Shown here in pieces: positions 36,161 through 46,835 of a DNA stretch of 64,000 nucleotides. Position 1 is the first letter of the stretch; every line of letters begins with the position of its first letter. The notes below the pieces were generated by a model that searched no databases, was not told the origin of the DNA, and was given only the letters and a program-made list of their open reading frames with translations. Source of the DNA: Coccinella septempunctata. Lineage: Eukaryota > Arthropoda > Insecta > Coleoptera > Coccinellidae. A program made the position numbers and the translations under genes. The stretch is taken from NCBI RefSeq assembly GCF_907165205.1, contig NC_058195.1:3782001-3846000 (forward strand), in the 5' to 3' direction.

Positions 36161-37175
36161 TTCATCCAAGTTAACCGTATATAGTCACCTAACTTAATAC
36201 ATCTTAGTACATAAACAAATTACGTTTTATATACTCATCACCTGATTTGAGAAGACCCTGTATAGAAATCTTTTTCGGGATTTTTGAACAATACAGAATA
36301 TGAGCCGAAAAGACAAAATTTCCATTCTCCCGCATACAGCTGGGGTGTTTGGCCCCCAGAAGAATCGATAAGGTTACCCAACTCTACTTTCATCCCTAAT
36401 TCCGATTCGACGAGCGTTCGGTTACCGATGGTAATTCAAGAAATGGGTACAATAACAATTTGGAGGTATTATTCGGGGATGAATCGAGAATATATCTATC
36501 ATTCCTAAACGAAGCTCATTACTTCTAATGATCCGGTCATTATTATGAGGGGGTAGCTCACTCGTCGGATCTGATTTGTATATAGCAATTTGTGCTCTGG
36601 ATTTAATGACGATTCTTCGGATGATCGTGTTCGAACTTTTCGAGATATCAAGTGAACCAGAAAAAAACAGGATAAAAAATGTCTTAAGGGCTTTCATGTC
36701 AGCAGACTAAAGGTATAAATATACAACGCGAGTAAAAAGGAATACATGTCGCCATATCTTCGTCAAACTACTGGTTGTTTTCCAAGACAGGCTTCTTCAT
36801 TTCCATCCAGGATAAATTGATTCCAACAAGAAACTACATCGCCAAGTATCTCAGTGGCAGACGATAGATGTCGTTATGACTATGCGACACTTGAAACCAC
36901 CCAGTACATCACCATGATGCTATTGCCAAAATTTTGCATAAAGACTACTCCTTTAAACCTCCAACATGGAGTATTTGTATAAACTACAACAAATTGAAGA
37001 AAAAGTGACATGAATACATTCCCATATACAGAACTAATGAAAGAAACAGAAATAGAATTGAAATTCACCAAGGTCGCAACATTAACATTCAACAACGATT
37101 AGCAGTAGTTGTGCTTTTGAGTTCCTACTTGGAATTTTTCATACGATAAGTCATTCAGGAAAATTGTTTTGAATA
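36161..37175. other. Intergenic; nothing recognised
   Basis: Unique-looking sequence between the LINE and Tc1 copy 2. Short frames on both strands lack motifs. Confidence 0.4.
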
Positions 37176-38661
37176 CACTGCGCAAAAAAATTAACGCACA
37201 ATATGGAAATTTCAAATTTATTCTACAACTGAAGGTGTTCTCAATGATAATTAGTTTTATCAGAATTATGCATGCATATGTTATCCACTTTCAACGGTTT
37301 TCTTCAATACAGATGTTTTTTCCCAGCAGGAATAGAAAAACATGATATTATCAGATTTTGAATGTATTGGCTCCATTCTAAAATCAGTTGTTCTCGATCA
37401 ATTCTAGTGATTTTCTACACTCGATCGCTATGCAACGCGAAACACGCAATTTGACCCAAGTGGAATGTGCCCAAGCGGTAGACAAGAATTGCAGAAAGGT
37501 TTGGAGTTTCCCATACAAGTGTGTCCAGAATGTTGCAGCAATTCAGGGAGACTGGTATGAATGTCCGAAGACCAGGACAGGGTAGACCACGGGTAACAAC
37601 TGCCATTCAAGAACGTTAGTTGAGAGTTTCTTCGTTGAGACAACGGTTTGCAACCGCTCGCCTCCTTCAAATTCAGCTTGAGCAAACTCATGAGGTGCAA
37701 ATTAGCACTCAGACAATAAGAAATCGTCTTAGAGAATATGATTTAAGGCCTCTTGTCGCGACAAGAGGCCCAGCTCTTACCCCAGCCCATCAAAGGGCGC
37801 GTTTGGATTTTGCGAGAGAGCATATCCATTGGGAAGAGGCCGATTGGGAAAGAGTTCTCTTCACAGATGAGTCTAGATTCTGCCTCTACCATTGTGATCG
37901 ACGTTCCCTTGTATACAGACGTCCACATGAAAGATATGCTCAGTGCAATTTCCTGAATACTACTGGTTTCGCGGGAGGATCGATTATGGTATGGGGTGGA
38001 ATATCTTTGACTGCTCGCACAGACCTAGTGGTCGTTGATAATGGAGTTATGAATGCTGATAAGTATATAAGGAACATTCTTGAATAGCATGTAGTGCCAT
38101 TTGCCCCATACTGGCCCATACATTGGTGAAAATTTCATTTTTATGGACGATAATGCCAGACCCCATCGTGCGCGCATCGTTCAGGAGTACCTTGAAGAGG
38201 TTGAAGTCTCTCGAATGGAATGGCCAGCAAGAAGTCCAGATCTCAATATGATTGAGCAGGTTTGGGACAACCAAATAGAAGGCTGAGAAGTTCAGAAAAT
38301 CATCCAGCTACTCTTAATGACTTAGGAATCCAACTCGGAGAAATCTGGGAAGGATTAAATCAGAACATTTTAAGATCACTCATTTTGACTATGAATCGTC
38401 GTTGCCGAGCTGTAATTAACGCAAGGGGTGGAAATTCCAAGGTTTAAATCACTTATCAGCATTTCAGTATTTTGAAAATTGTTCATTTCTCTTCTTTCAC
38501 ATAAGATTCGGTGAAATCCTGAATTTTTACTCCATTTAATGTGTCTTGTTTCGTTCAAAACCTTTCCGAGAGAACATAAAAAATAAGTTATAAAGTCAAT
38601 GTAGAGTAAACTTCCATTAAAATTGAGATTTTCAGAATGTGCTTTAATTTTTTTGCGCAGG
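37176..38661 (+). mobile_element. Tc1-type transposon copy 2, near full length
   Basis: Left end cactgcgcaaaaaaattaac with TA at 37174-37175; right end taatttttttgcgcag, one base short of the consensus end, with TA at 38662-38663. About 1,486 bp. It belongs to the same family as 6738-7850 but is in the opposite orientation and retains the transposase N-terminal half that the first copy lost. Confidence 0.92.
37431..38440 (+). pseudogene. Tc1 transposase (DD34E), inactivated
   Basis: The N-terminus starts MQRETRNLTQVECAQAV, in the place of the paired-like helix-turn-helix that binds the terminal repeats. A frame change and a stop follow near 37580-37620. The catalytic half reads through LFTDESRF (first Asp), then ISLTARTDLVVVDNG. 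A GAG-to-TAG change near 38086 (copy 1 keeps GAG) and a small duplication of cccatac shift the frame. It then resumes with MDDNARPHRA (second Asp) and PDLNMIEQ (Glu; copy 1 has PDLNPIEQ). All three catalytic residues survive, but the protein is interrupted. Confidence 0.92.
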
Positions 38662-38663
38662 TA

Positions 38664-39400
38664 GTTGTGATTCATAAAAAGGATTAGACTTTCTTGCTTT
38701 CTTTCATCACCCGCCAGCGACTTTCATCGACTATTTACTGCTTTACAGAATCAAACCCACTAAATTCACCTTTACATCTGCATACAAGGAGATAAACGTA
38801 AAAAGGACATTAATTCCCATTTCCCTCCATATCTCGAATCGGTCCCAGTGGAAAAGGAGCGTTTCATCGAATTCCCCGACATGAATCACCCCATTTTACG
38901 AACCGATATCCAGTCCAAACTCCGGGGATTCTGCAAGTTTCAGTGGGCGAGCGAACCGGGTCAACTGACCTCACCTGCCTGCAGCTGGATATACGGATAA
39001 TTTTTGTTCCATTTGTATGGTAATTCCAGTGGAACCGATGAAAACTGTATCGGGGCCGGGTCCCGTCATCGTTCTATGATTTAATAATGTCGAATCTAGC
39101 GCGTGTTGGCTTTCGCCTCGGAATTTTTCGAGCCATTCTAGCTGTTTTTCATCTGTAATTCCTGCTTTATCCGATAAGCGACGTTGATGGGATGAACTGA
39201 TGTATGCCGAGGGCTTAACGATGAGATTAGTCGTTTATATTCGATCCTTCTGTACGTGACGAGAATTGAAACAATAGGCAAAAAATAGGAAATGGGAATT
39301 ATATATTATGCTGCTTCAAAGAAGCTTTCGTGAAAAAAAGGAATTTACGAGAGTTCTCACAGATTTCCATTTTAAAGCTGGAAAATTGAGGAATCAAGTT
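38664..39400. other. Intergenic; nothing recognised
   Basis: Moderate GC and no convincing frame. No repeat found. Confidence 0.35.
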
Positions 39401-39433
39401 TTTTTTTTGGTCCTCCCTGTATTTCTGGCAGTA

Positions 39434-39740
39434 GCTGACTCTCACCCAAATACCATCAGGAATAGATGCACACGTAACTCAATTGTTGAAAACCGCAGAT
39501 CAACTAATCCTAATAATGAAGTTGCAGCCAGAAAATCTGCTAAAAAAGAGTTGTTACAGTATCAATTTCAACATCATCCCCAATCCCCCCTGTCCTGAAC
39601 AAACTTGTTCGTTAACAAGTCATCAAAAACGTGCAAAATCACGTCAACTCACCCTTTTCAACTCTACTTCTTCATTAAACGAAGTACGTTCGCAGCCCCA
39701 GTGGCACAAAAACCCTCGCCCGATTCCAGGATCTATTTAA
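39434..39740 (+). CDS. Candidate exon, unrecognised
   Basis: A strong acceptor-like polypyrimidine run ending tatttctggcag at about 39433 precedes two overlapping open frames. One reads HPNTIRNRCTRNSIVENRRS to a stop near 39598; the other runs to about 39740. Neither has a recognisable domain, and no partner exon was found. It may be chance. Confidence 0.18.
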
Positions 39741-39765
39741 AAGCAGTCCGAGCCGTGTTTTGTCG
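39728..39765 (+). promoter_or_regulatory. Possible TATA-type core promoter
   Basis: The TATA-like ctatttaaaagcagtccgag is followed by gccgtgttttgtcgggaac. No downstream gene is identified, so the assignment is weak. Confidence 0.2.
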
Positions 39766-40239
39766 GGAACTTTTGAGTTTTTTCTAGCGAAATGCATTTT
39801 GCTTTGTGCCTACATAAACTGCTTCCTTAATTGCGCTCTTAATTACTCGCGAAAGTGTTTCTTTCAATTCTTTTTTCAACCCTTTCACGGCGTTGCGGTT
39901 CCTTGCCTACGTATCATTCGATGGAAACGCGCGTTGTCACTAGATGGAATGGGTTGGTAAAAAGATTTCATTGTTTGATTTTTTCTTTTTTTCATCTGAG
40001 AAGTTTGTTTTATGAATGTAGAATATTAAGAAATTTTTGATTTTGTCGATGGTCCAGCAAGATTCTCTCTAATTCCTACAAAGATATTTTATGTGGCATC
40101 GTTCATTTATCCTTCACGATCAATTTGCATTCTTGTAAAAACGTTCCACAGTTCCTGAACAGGTTACACATTGGATTTTCATTTGTTTCCATATTCAAGG
40201 GTGTCTCTGAGTGCCGTGTAAGCTGTTTGACCACCTTCC

Positions 40240-40735
40240 AACAATGTAGTTGCAATTCCAGATGCAACTGCACTTTTTTGCGAACGAATTGTTGCTGAAA
40301 TCAGAGAAATCCAATGTCAGCTGATCGTTTCACCGATGTAAAACAATATCTCCGGACTCCAAGTTATCACCCATTAGAGAAATGGCCACTTAATCATGTG
40401 ATATGTGCCACAGTACTTCCATTTGGCCAACGAATTGTTGCCAAAATCGAAGAAATCGAATATACCAGCTGATCGTTTCACTGATAGAAAACGATATCAC
40501 TGGACTCCAAGTTATCACTCAGTATGGTAAAGGAAACTTCATCTAATGTCGGCTCATGTGGTATATGCCACAGTACTTCCATTTTGCGAAAGAATTGTTG
40601 CCAAAATCAAAGAAATCGAATGCCAGCTGATCGTTTCACCGATGTAAAACAATATCACGGGACTCCAAGTTATCACCCAGTATGGTAATGGCAACTTCAT
40701 CTAGTGTCGGCTCATGTTATTGATTCACTAATGTA
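40240..40735 (+). repeat. 158-bp tandem repeat array A
   Basis: About three imperfect units containing gcgaacgaattgttgccaaa, cagctgatcgtttcaccgat and gactccaagttatcac. The first unit is diverged and starts without the usual leader. Followed by the tail at 40736-40960. Confidence 0.9.
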
Positions 40736-40960
40736 AAACATGAAGATCAACAATGATCAATTACTTAAATGATAATAGGGTTCTCTCTTCGCTATCTAAT
40801 ACCCCCAAAAACTGGAGAAAAGCTGCGATTTGGGGGTAGCTCATATGAATGTGGAAATTTTGCAGAAATGAGGTCGTTATTTGGCAAATATTGTTCCTCA
40901 TAGTTGAATATGAAATATCAAAACGGTTTTTTCGAATTGTGTAGTATTCATTTCAAACAC
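40736..40960 (+). repeat. Array-associated 3' tail, copy A, with 10-bp hairpin
   Basis: A segment shared with 42391-42562 and 46611-46835: aaaacatgaagatcaacaat, gggttctctcttcgct, then tacccccaaa and tttgggggta as perfect 10-bp arms around a ~19-nt loop (40800-40838), then gctcatatgaatgtggaaat and ttggcaaatattgttcctca. Copies A and D continue to ttttttcgaattgtgtagta. Confidence 0.85.
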
Positions 40961-41479
40961 GGCGCTGTGTTTGAGAAACCCTTCAAACGGCGTTTTAACC
41001 GCATAACGATCAAATTAGTATTTGATATAATACGCCCAATTCAGAGCAATGTCACCACTCTTGGGAGCTTCGAATCGACCAGCAGCGCGAGGAAACATAA
41101 AAAATAAAGCAAACACAGAAACCTCTCTCGCCACGTCCATAAAAATGACAAAAAGAGATGCGGAGGGAGGCTTCATTACGAAATGGAAGGTACGCAATTA
41201 GTAGCATTGGCGGTATTTATTTTAGGAATGAATTTTTAACGTGATGGCATTGGTCACGCGAGTTGGGGCCGCAAGAGCCCTGGCTTGGTCGTAAATATTG
41301 ACATCACGGTACCGTCTCTAAGGCTCGGTCTCGGCTAGTTTTGTCCAATTTACATTCGGCTCCCAACGGAGCGAATGGAAGAATGAATTAGAGGAGGCCA
41401 TTTCTCGATGGGAACGGTAAAAGTTCCCGGAATCGAACCGAACAAATGGGCTCGAAATGTGGCGGCAAGTTTAATTCGA
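40961..41479. other. Unique spacer between arrays A and B
   Basis: No repeat match found. The frames at 40904-41107 and 41015-41197 are not credible as genes. Confidence 0.4.
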
Positions 41480-41727
41480 TCCTCTTTCGGGGTTGGCTGC
41501 ACTGATGGACGCCTTCACGTCCGTCTGTCACGGGATTGTGGAGGTTCGTATGGAAAGCGGATTTGGAGTTTGTGTATTTTGATCAGCTGAGTGAGAGTAG
41601 CCTAGTTGTTTCTAGAGGAATTGTAATAAGGCAATGGGAAATTAAGTAATCTAAGTTTGGAATGTCGAGAAGAAAGAAGAAGTGGGGGTTGATCTGCCAC
41701 ATGAATTGTGTGTTTTGTGTGGGTTAT
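41480..41727 (+). repeat. Long direct repeat X, left copy, bracketing array B
   Basis: Starts ttcggggttggctgcactga and matches 42562-42795 along ~240 bp with scattered substitutions and small indels. It is not part of the 158-bp unit. Array B with its tail lies between the two copies. Confidence 0.85.
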
Positions 41728-42390
41728 CACCCAGTATAGTAATGGCAACTTAATCTAGTGTCGGCTCATGTATGTGCCACAGTACTTCCATTTCGCGAAC
41801 GAATTGTTGCCAAAATCAAAGAAATCGAATGCCAGCTGATCGTTTCACCGATGTGAAACGATATCACGGGACTCCAAGTTATCACTTAGTAAAGACAACT
41901 TCATCTAGTGTCGGCTCATGTGGTATGTGCCACAGTACTTCCATTTTGCGAACGAATTGTTGCCAAAATCAAAGAAATCGAATGCCAGCTGATCGTTTCA
42001 CCGATGTAAAACAATATCACCAGACTCCAAGTTATCACTCAGTATAGTAAAAGCAACTTCATCTAGTGTCGGCTCATGTGGTATGTGCCACAGTACTTCC
42101 ATGTTGCGAACGAATTGTTGCCAAAATCAAAGAAATCGAATGCCAGCTGATCGTTTCACCGATGTAAAACAATATCACCAGACTCCAAGTTATCACTCAG
42201 TATAGTAAAGGCAACTTCATCTAGTGTCGGCTCATGTGGTATGTGCTTCCATTTTGCGAACGAATTGTTGCCAAAATCAAAGAAATCGAATGCCAGCTGA
42301 TCGTTTCACCGATGTAAAACGATATCAAGGGACTCCAAGTTATCACTCAGCATAGTAATGCTAACTTCATCTAATGTCGGCTCATGTTAT
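41728..42390 (+). repeat. 158-bp tandem repeat array B
   Basis: About four units with anchors at 41788, 41941, 42099 and 42249 (steps 153, 158, 150; the short ones have small deletions). Units are closely alike. The reading frame running through them is repeat-derived. Confidence 0.93.
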
Positions 42391-42562
42391 TGATCCACTG
42401 ATGGAAAACATGAGAATAAACAATAATAAATTAATTAAATGATAATGGGGTTCTCCCTTCGCTGTCTAATACCCCCAAAAACTACAGAAAAGCTGCGATT
42501 TTGGCGTAGCTCATATGAATGTGGAAATTAGCAGAAATGAGGTCGTTATTTGGCAAATATTG
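42391..42562 (+). repeat. Array-associated 3' tail, copy B
   Basis: Same order of blocks as copy A. The hairpin arms are partly decayed (gattttggcgta). The tail ends at ttgttcctca and joins directly to repeat X. Confidence 0.85.
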
Positions 42563-42795
42563 TTCCTCATTCGGGGTTGGCTGCACTGATGGACGCCTTT
42601 ACGTCTGTCTGTCACGGGATTGTGAATGGAAAGCGGATTTGGAGTTTGTGTATTTTGATCATCTGAGTGAGAGTAGCATAGTTGTTTCTAGAGCAATTGT
42701 AATAACTCAATGGGGAATTAAGTTTGAAATGTCAAGAAGGAAAAAGTTAAGGTTAATCTGCCACTCCAGTATAAATTCTGTGTTTTGTTATTAGA
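42562..42795 (+). repeat. Long direct repeat X, right copy
   Basis: Second copy of the segment at 41480-41727. The junction with the tail shares a short tcctc microhomology with the left boundary of the first copy. Confidence 0.85.
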
Positions 42796-44207
42796 ATTAT
42801 GCTTTTTTCATGGGGGAGTCACAATAATAAAATCTATCCATTTCAGGCACAAAACGTTGAGGTTGCCATTTGAAAACGCGTAAACAAGTTATGAAATACA
42901 GACCTCAGAAAAAACAAGATATAAATATAATGGCAATGGCATAATATGAATAGGGAAGAGTGTTCCTTGCAATTATAGAGGAACATCACGAAAAAGATAT
43001 TTTTATTGCTTTCTCGTCCACTCAATTTTATTTTGCTTAAGTATCTGAATTACTTTAGATGTTTCTCTTTCTTTTATCGTTAGGGGAAAATAAACTGATT
43101 CTCAAACGCGAATCACTCGTTTCTCATTAGGCCTTCATTTCTGATGAGAAACGGCCACAGCGGATATCAATCTACTGCTCCGAACAACGGCAAGCAAAAA
43201 ACGAACGCCACAAAAGAACTAATAACTGCCCACTTCCAGGTAACCGCAAAGTTCCTATCGCCGAGCAGAGCCAACCTCCAGCCAAACTCCAAAAGGGCCG
43301 GAAAGGTTTTCGGATTACGCCATCCTATTCAGCATAAGGGAAAATCAACTTCCGGCCGCCGCATCCACCACCCCCTGCCACAGTGAGGGATTACAGAAAA
43401 ACCCCCATATCTCCAGTTCGATACCTTGGCTTAAGGGATGAAAGTACGAAATGGCCTCGCAGATGTGTGCTACTACATCGAGATGAAATACTGATCCGGA
43501 CGTCGCGCGTTTTCGTAGGAAATATGGAGGAGAATGACGCCAGTAAGGAAAGCGCCAGGTGAGTTAGATGTGCCGAGGAAGAACGTTACGCTTTTTCAGC
43601 CGTTGGGTGCGAATGAGAAGTGAATTCGAATGTTCGGAGTGGTTTTTTCGATACCTGGCATGTTCCAGCTGACTTCCTGGGAGGTTGTTTTCAATTTTGT
43701 GTTTTTTCGTGGAAATATACCTCTGAATACAGCACCCTGTAATATAAGTCATAGAAATGTATAGATTTCTTCAGTATAAAATCGACTCTGGGATTGTCCA
43801 AGGTCTGTGCTATCCAACTATCGAAGAAACTACGTTGTCTGTGGTGAATGTCTTACGTTATCGAATTGCTTCTATAATTTTCCATGTGTAATGTTGAGCT
43901 CCATAATTTTTTGATAAAAATATAAGTAAATAAATGATTTTGAATAAGTTTACACTCTAATCTACACATAGATTGAAATGAAGTCTCTTCATTGAACTGA
44001 AGAGAAAAAGTTAATTAAAATTATAGGACTTACTCTAATAAGGAAGGTAATGAAATCAATTGTTCTAAAGAGTCTTTTTTTATTTTGTTTTTTCTTAGTT
44101 TGATATTTTTAATGAATATTGAATTACAAACAACTTTGATGTTAGTTATTCCATTATTTTTAGTCGAGGAAGAGTGACTAAAAAATAAAATGTTACTCAT
44201 ACATATG
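42796..44207. other. Intergenic; nothing recognised
   Basis: Includes a GC-richer patch at 43140-43560 with an 80-codon frame that has no motif, and a strongly AT-rich stretch at 43900-44200. No gene seen. Confidence 0.35.
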
Positions 44208-44374
44208 CAGAATAATCATTTTATCGTATTGTGATCCGATTTACACGTTTATGCCAGCAAACGGTTGAAAAAATATATGCATATTTCGAGTGTTCTAAAA
44301 GCTTGTAAGATATTCTAAAAATTATATTCAGAAACCTTCTCGATGGTATGAGAATTCATGAGATCATGTGTGAA
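44208..44374 (+). repeat. Long direct repeat Y, left copy, bracketing array C
   Basis: The blocks aatcattttatcgtattgtg, gatttacacgtttatgcca, gcttgtaagatattctaaaa and gagatcatgtgtgaa match 45036-45201 at about 90% by eye. Unrelated to the 158-bp unit. Confidence 0.9.
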
Positions 44375-45033
44375 CATGCTTCATCTAGTATCGGCTCATG
44401 TAATATGTGCCACAGTACTTCCATTTTGCGAACGAATTGTTGCCAAAATCAAAGAAATCGAATGCCAGCTGATCGTTTCACCGATGTAAAACAATATCAC
44501 GGGACTCCAAGTTATCACCCAATATGGTAAAGGCAACTTCATCTAGTGTCTGCTCATGTGGTATGTGCCACAGTACTTCCATTTTGCGAACGAATTGTTG
44601 CCAAAATCAAAGAAATCGAATGCCAGCTGATCGTTTCACCGATGTAAAACAATATCACGGGACTCCAAGTTATCACTTAGTATAGTAAAGGCAACTTCAT
44701 CTAGTATTGGCTCATGTAGTATGTGCCACAGTACTTCCATTTTGCGAACGAATTGTTGCCAAAATCAAAGAAATCGAATGCCAGCTGATCGTTTCACCGA
44801 TGTAAAACGATATCACGGGACTCCAAGTTATCACTCAGTATAGTAAAGGCAACTTCATCTAGTATCGGCTCATGTAGTATGTGCCACAGTACTTCCATTT
44901 TGCGAACGAATTGTTGCCAAAATCAAAGAAATCGAATGGCAGCTGATCGTTTCACCGATGTAAAACGATATCACGGGACTCCAAGCTATCACTCAGTATA
45001 GTAATGGCAACTTCATGTAGTATCGGCTCATGT
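44375..45033 (+). repeat. 158-bp tandem repeat array C
   Basis: Four units with anchors at 44421, 44579, 44737 and 44895, exactly 158 bp apart, the most regular of the four arrays. It lacks the 3' tail and sits precisely between the two copies of repeat Y. Confidence 0.95.
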
Positions 45034-45035
45034 GA

Positions 45036-45201
45036 TATATAATCATTTTATCGTATTGTGGTCCGATTTACACGTTTATGCCAACAAACGGTTTAAAAAA
45101 TATAAGCATATTCCGAGTGTTCTGAAAGCTTGTAAGATATTCTAAAAATTACATTCTGAAACCTTCTCGATGTTAAGCGAAATTAGGAGATCATGTGTGA
45201 A
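45036..45201 (+). repeat. Long direct repeat Y, right copy
   Basis: Second copy of 44208-44374, ending at the same gagatcatgtgtgaa before unique sequence. Confidence 0.9.
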
Positions 45202-46090
45202 AAGAATTCCATACGAAATAACTCTTTCGAAACTTATCAGATTCCCATCCTTCGAATATGAATAAGATCCCTAACCCAGCAACGTGGAAGATCGAGAGAT
45301 ATCCTTGAATAGGGAAAGCTCCAAGTTATTCCACCTGATAATTTCCATGCACGTTCATAGAGCGAACTAGGCGAGTATTTTGCGTTCCCGACTCGTCCAT
45401 GCGGAAACCTAATTTTGCCCCCCCGTTCGAAGTATCTCGTCCAAATATAATCTGACATATAAACATATTCGAGATATTACATCCACCGATATCAGACTTG
45501 TCATTTGAGGCTTTGGCGGTTGCTCGTGCACCGTATTAGGTCTCGCCACACCCTTGAACTTTTGCTCGTCGCTGTCATGAAAGGCAGCACGTACATTCCG
45601 TCCGGCTCAAAAGGGGATAATAATAAATTTTATGTTTGAATGTTACATACACTCGTCGACCGACTCCGCAAAGTTGGCCTGGTTTCCGCCGATATATAAG
45701 TTTCTTTATTAGACCGTGGTCGGACATAGAATACGCAGATGGAGTCGCTGATCTGTGAATTTTGGACGCGCAACAAGGTTTCAGAGGAATTATTCTTCAT
45801 GTAAGCATATTCAATATAAGGTCATTTCTTCTGTTTGGCAACCTCAATTCTTCGAGCCAGGTCCGATATTTTGAAAATACATAAATGAATTTTTCATAGA
45901 TTCATCAGTTTTGCTGGTTTGCTTGTTTTATCTTTTAACTGTGCCAGGAAACTGAGTCCATCTGCATATTAAACAATCCTTTTAAAATAACCCACAATCA
46001 CTTTAAAACTTTTACACGAATATTTTCGAAAAGACTCTTTCAAACTTTATTTTTGATTTTTCAAAATATTTTCCAAACTTTTACAATAGT
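45202..46090. other. Spacer between arrays C and D
   Basis: Mostly unique sequence holding the candidate TATA/first exon at 45690-45800. The minus-strand frame at 45237-45458 has no motif. Confidence 0.35.
45739..45800 (+). CDS. Candidate first coding exon with TATA box, unrecognised
   Basis: A gatatataagtt TATA-like box lies ~45 bp upstream of an ATG that opens MESLICEFWTRNKVSEELFF. The frame reaches a donor-like gtaagc at 45801. The arrangement of TATA, short leader, ATG and donor is suggestive, but no second exon or protein family is identified. Confidence 0.2.
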
Positions 46091-46094
46091 TCCA

Positions 46095-46610
46095 AACCAG
46101 GTATAGTAATGGCAACTTCATCTAGTGTTGGCTCATGTGGTATGTGCCACAGTACTTTTATTTTGCGAACGAGTTGTTGCCAAAATCAGTGAAATCGAAT
46201 TCCAGCTGATCGTTTCACCGATGTAAAACAATATCACCGGACTCCAAATTATCACTCAGTGACTCAGTATAGTAAAGGCAACTTCATCTAGTATCGGCTC
46301 ATGTGGTATATGCCACAGTACTTCCATTTTGAGCAAGAATTGTTGCCAAAATCAAAGAAATCGTATGCCAGCTGATCGTTTTACCGATGTAAAACAATAT
46401 CACGGGACTCCAAGTTATCACTCAGCATAGTAAAGGCAACTTCATCTAATGTCGGCTCATGTGATATGTGCCACTGTACTTCCATTTTGCGAACAATTGT
46501 TGCCAAAATCAAAGAAATCGAATGCCAGCTGATCGTTTCACCGATGTAAAAGAATATCACCGGACTCCAAGTTATCACCCAGTATGGTAATGGCAACTTC
46601 ATCTATTGTC
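46095..46610 (+). repeat. 158-bp tandem repeat array D
   Basis: About three to four units with anchors near 46158, 46323 and 46482 and more sequence drift than in arrays B and C. Followed by the shared tail. Confidence 0.9.
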
Positions 46611-46835
46611 GACTCATGTTATTGATCCATTAATGTAAAACATGAAGATCAACAATGATCAATTAATTACATGATAATGGGGTTCCCTCTTCGCTCTCTA
46701 CTAATACCCCCAAAAACTAGAGAAAAGCTGCGATTTGAGGGTAGCTCACATGAATGTGGAAATTCGCCAGAAATCGCAAATATTGTTCCTCATAGTTTTT
46801 TTCGAATTGTGTAGTATTTATTTCGAAACAACGAA
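46611..46835 (+). repeat. Array-associated 3' tail, copy D
   Basis: Blocks as in copies A and B. The hairpin arms carry one change (tttgagggta). The similarity to copy A continues through ttttttcgaattgtgtagta. Confidence 0.85.

Noticed and set aside
41772..42047. 91-codon frame in array B
   Set aside because: Two repeats of the same 158-bp unit translated in phase; other units are out of phase because 158 is not a multiple of 3.
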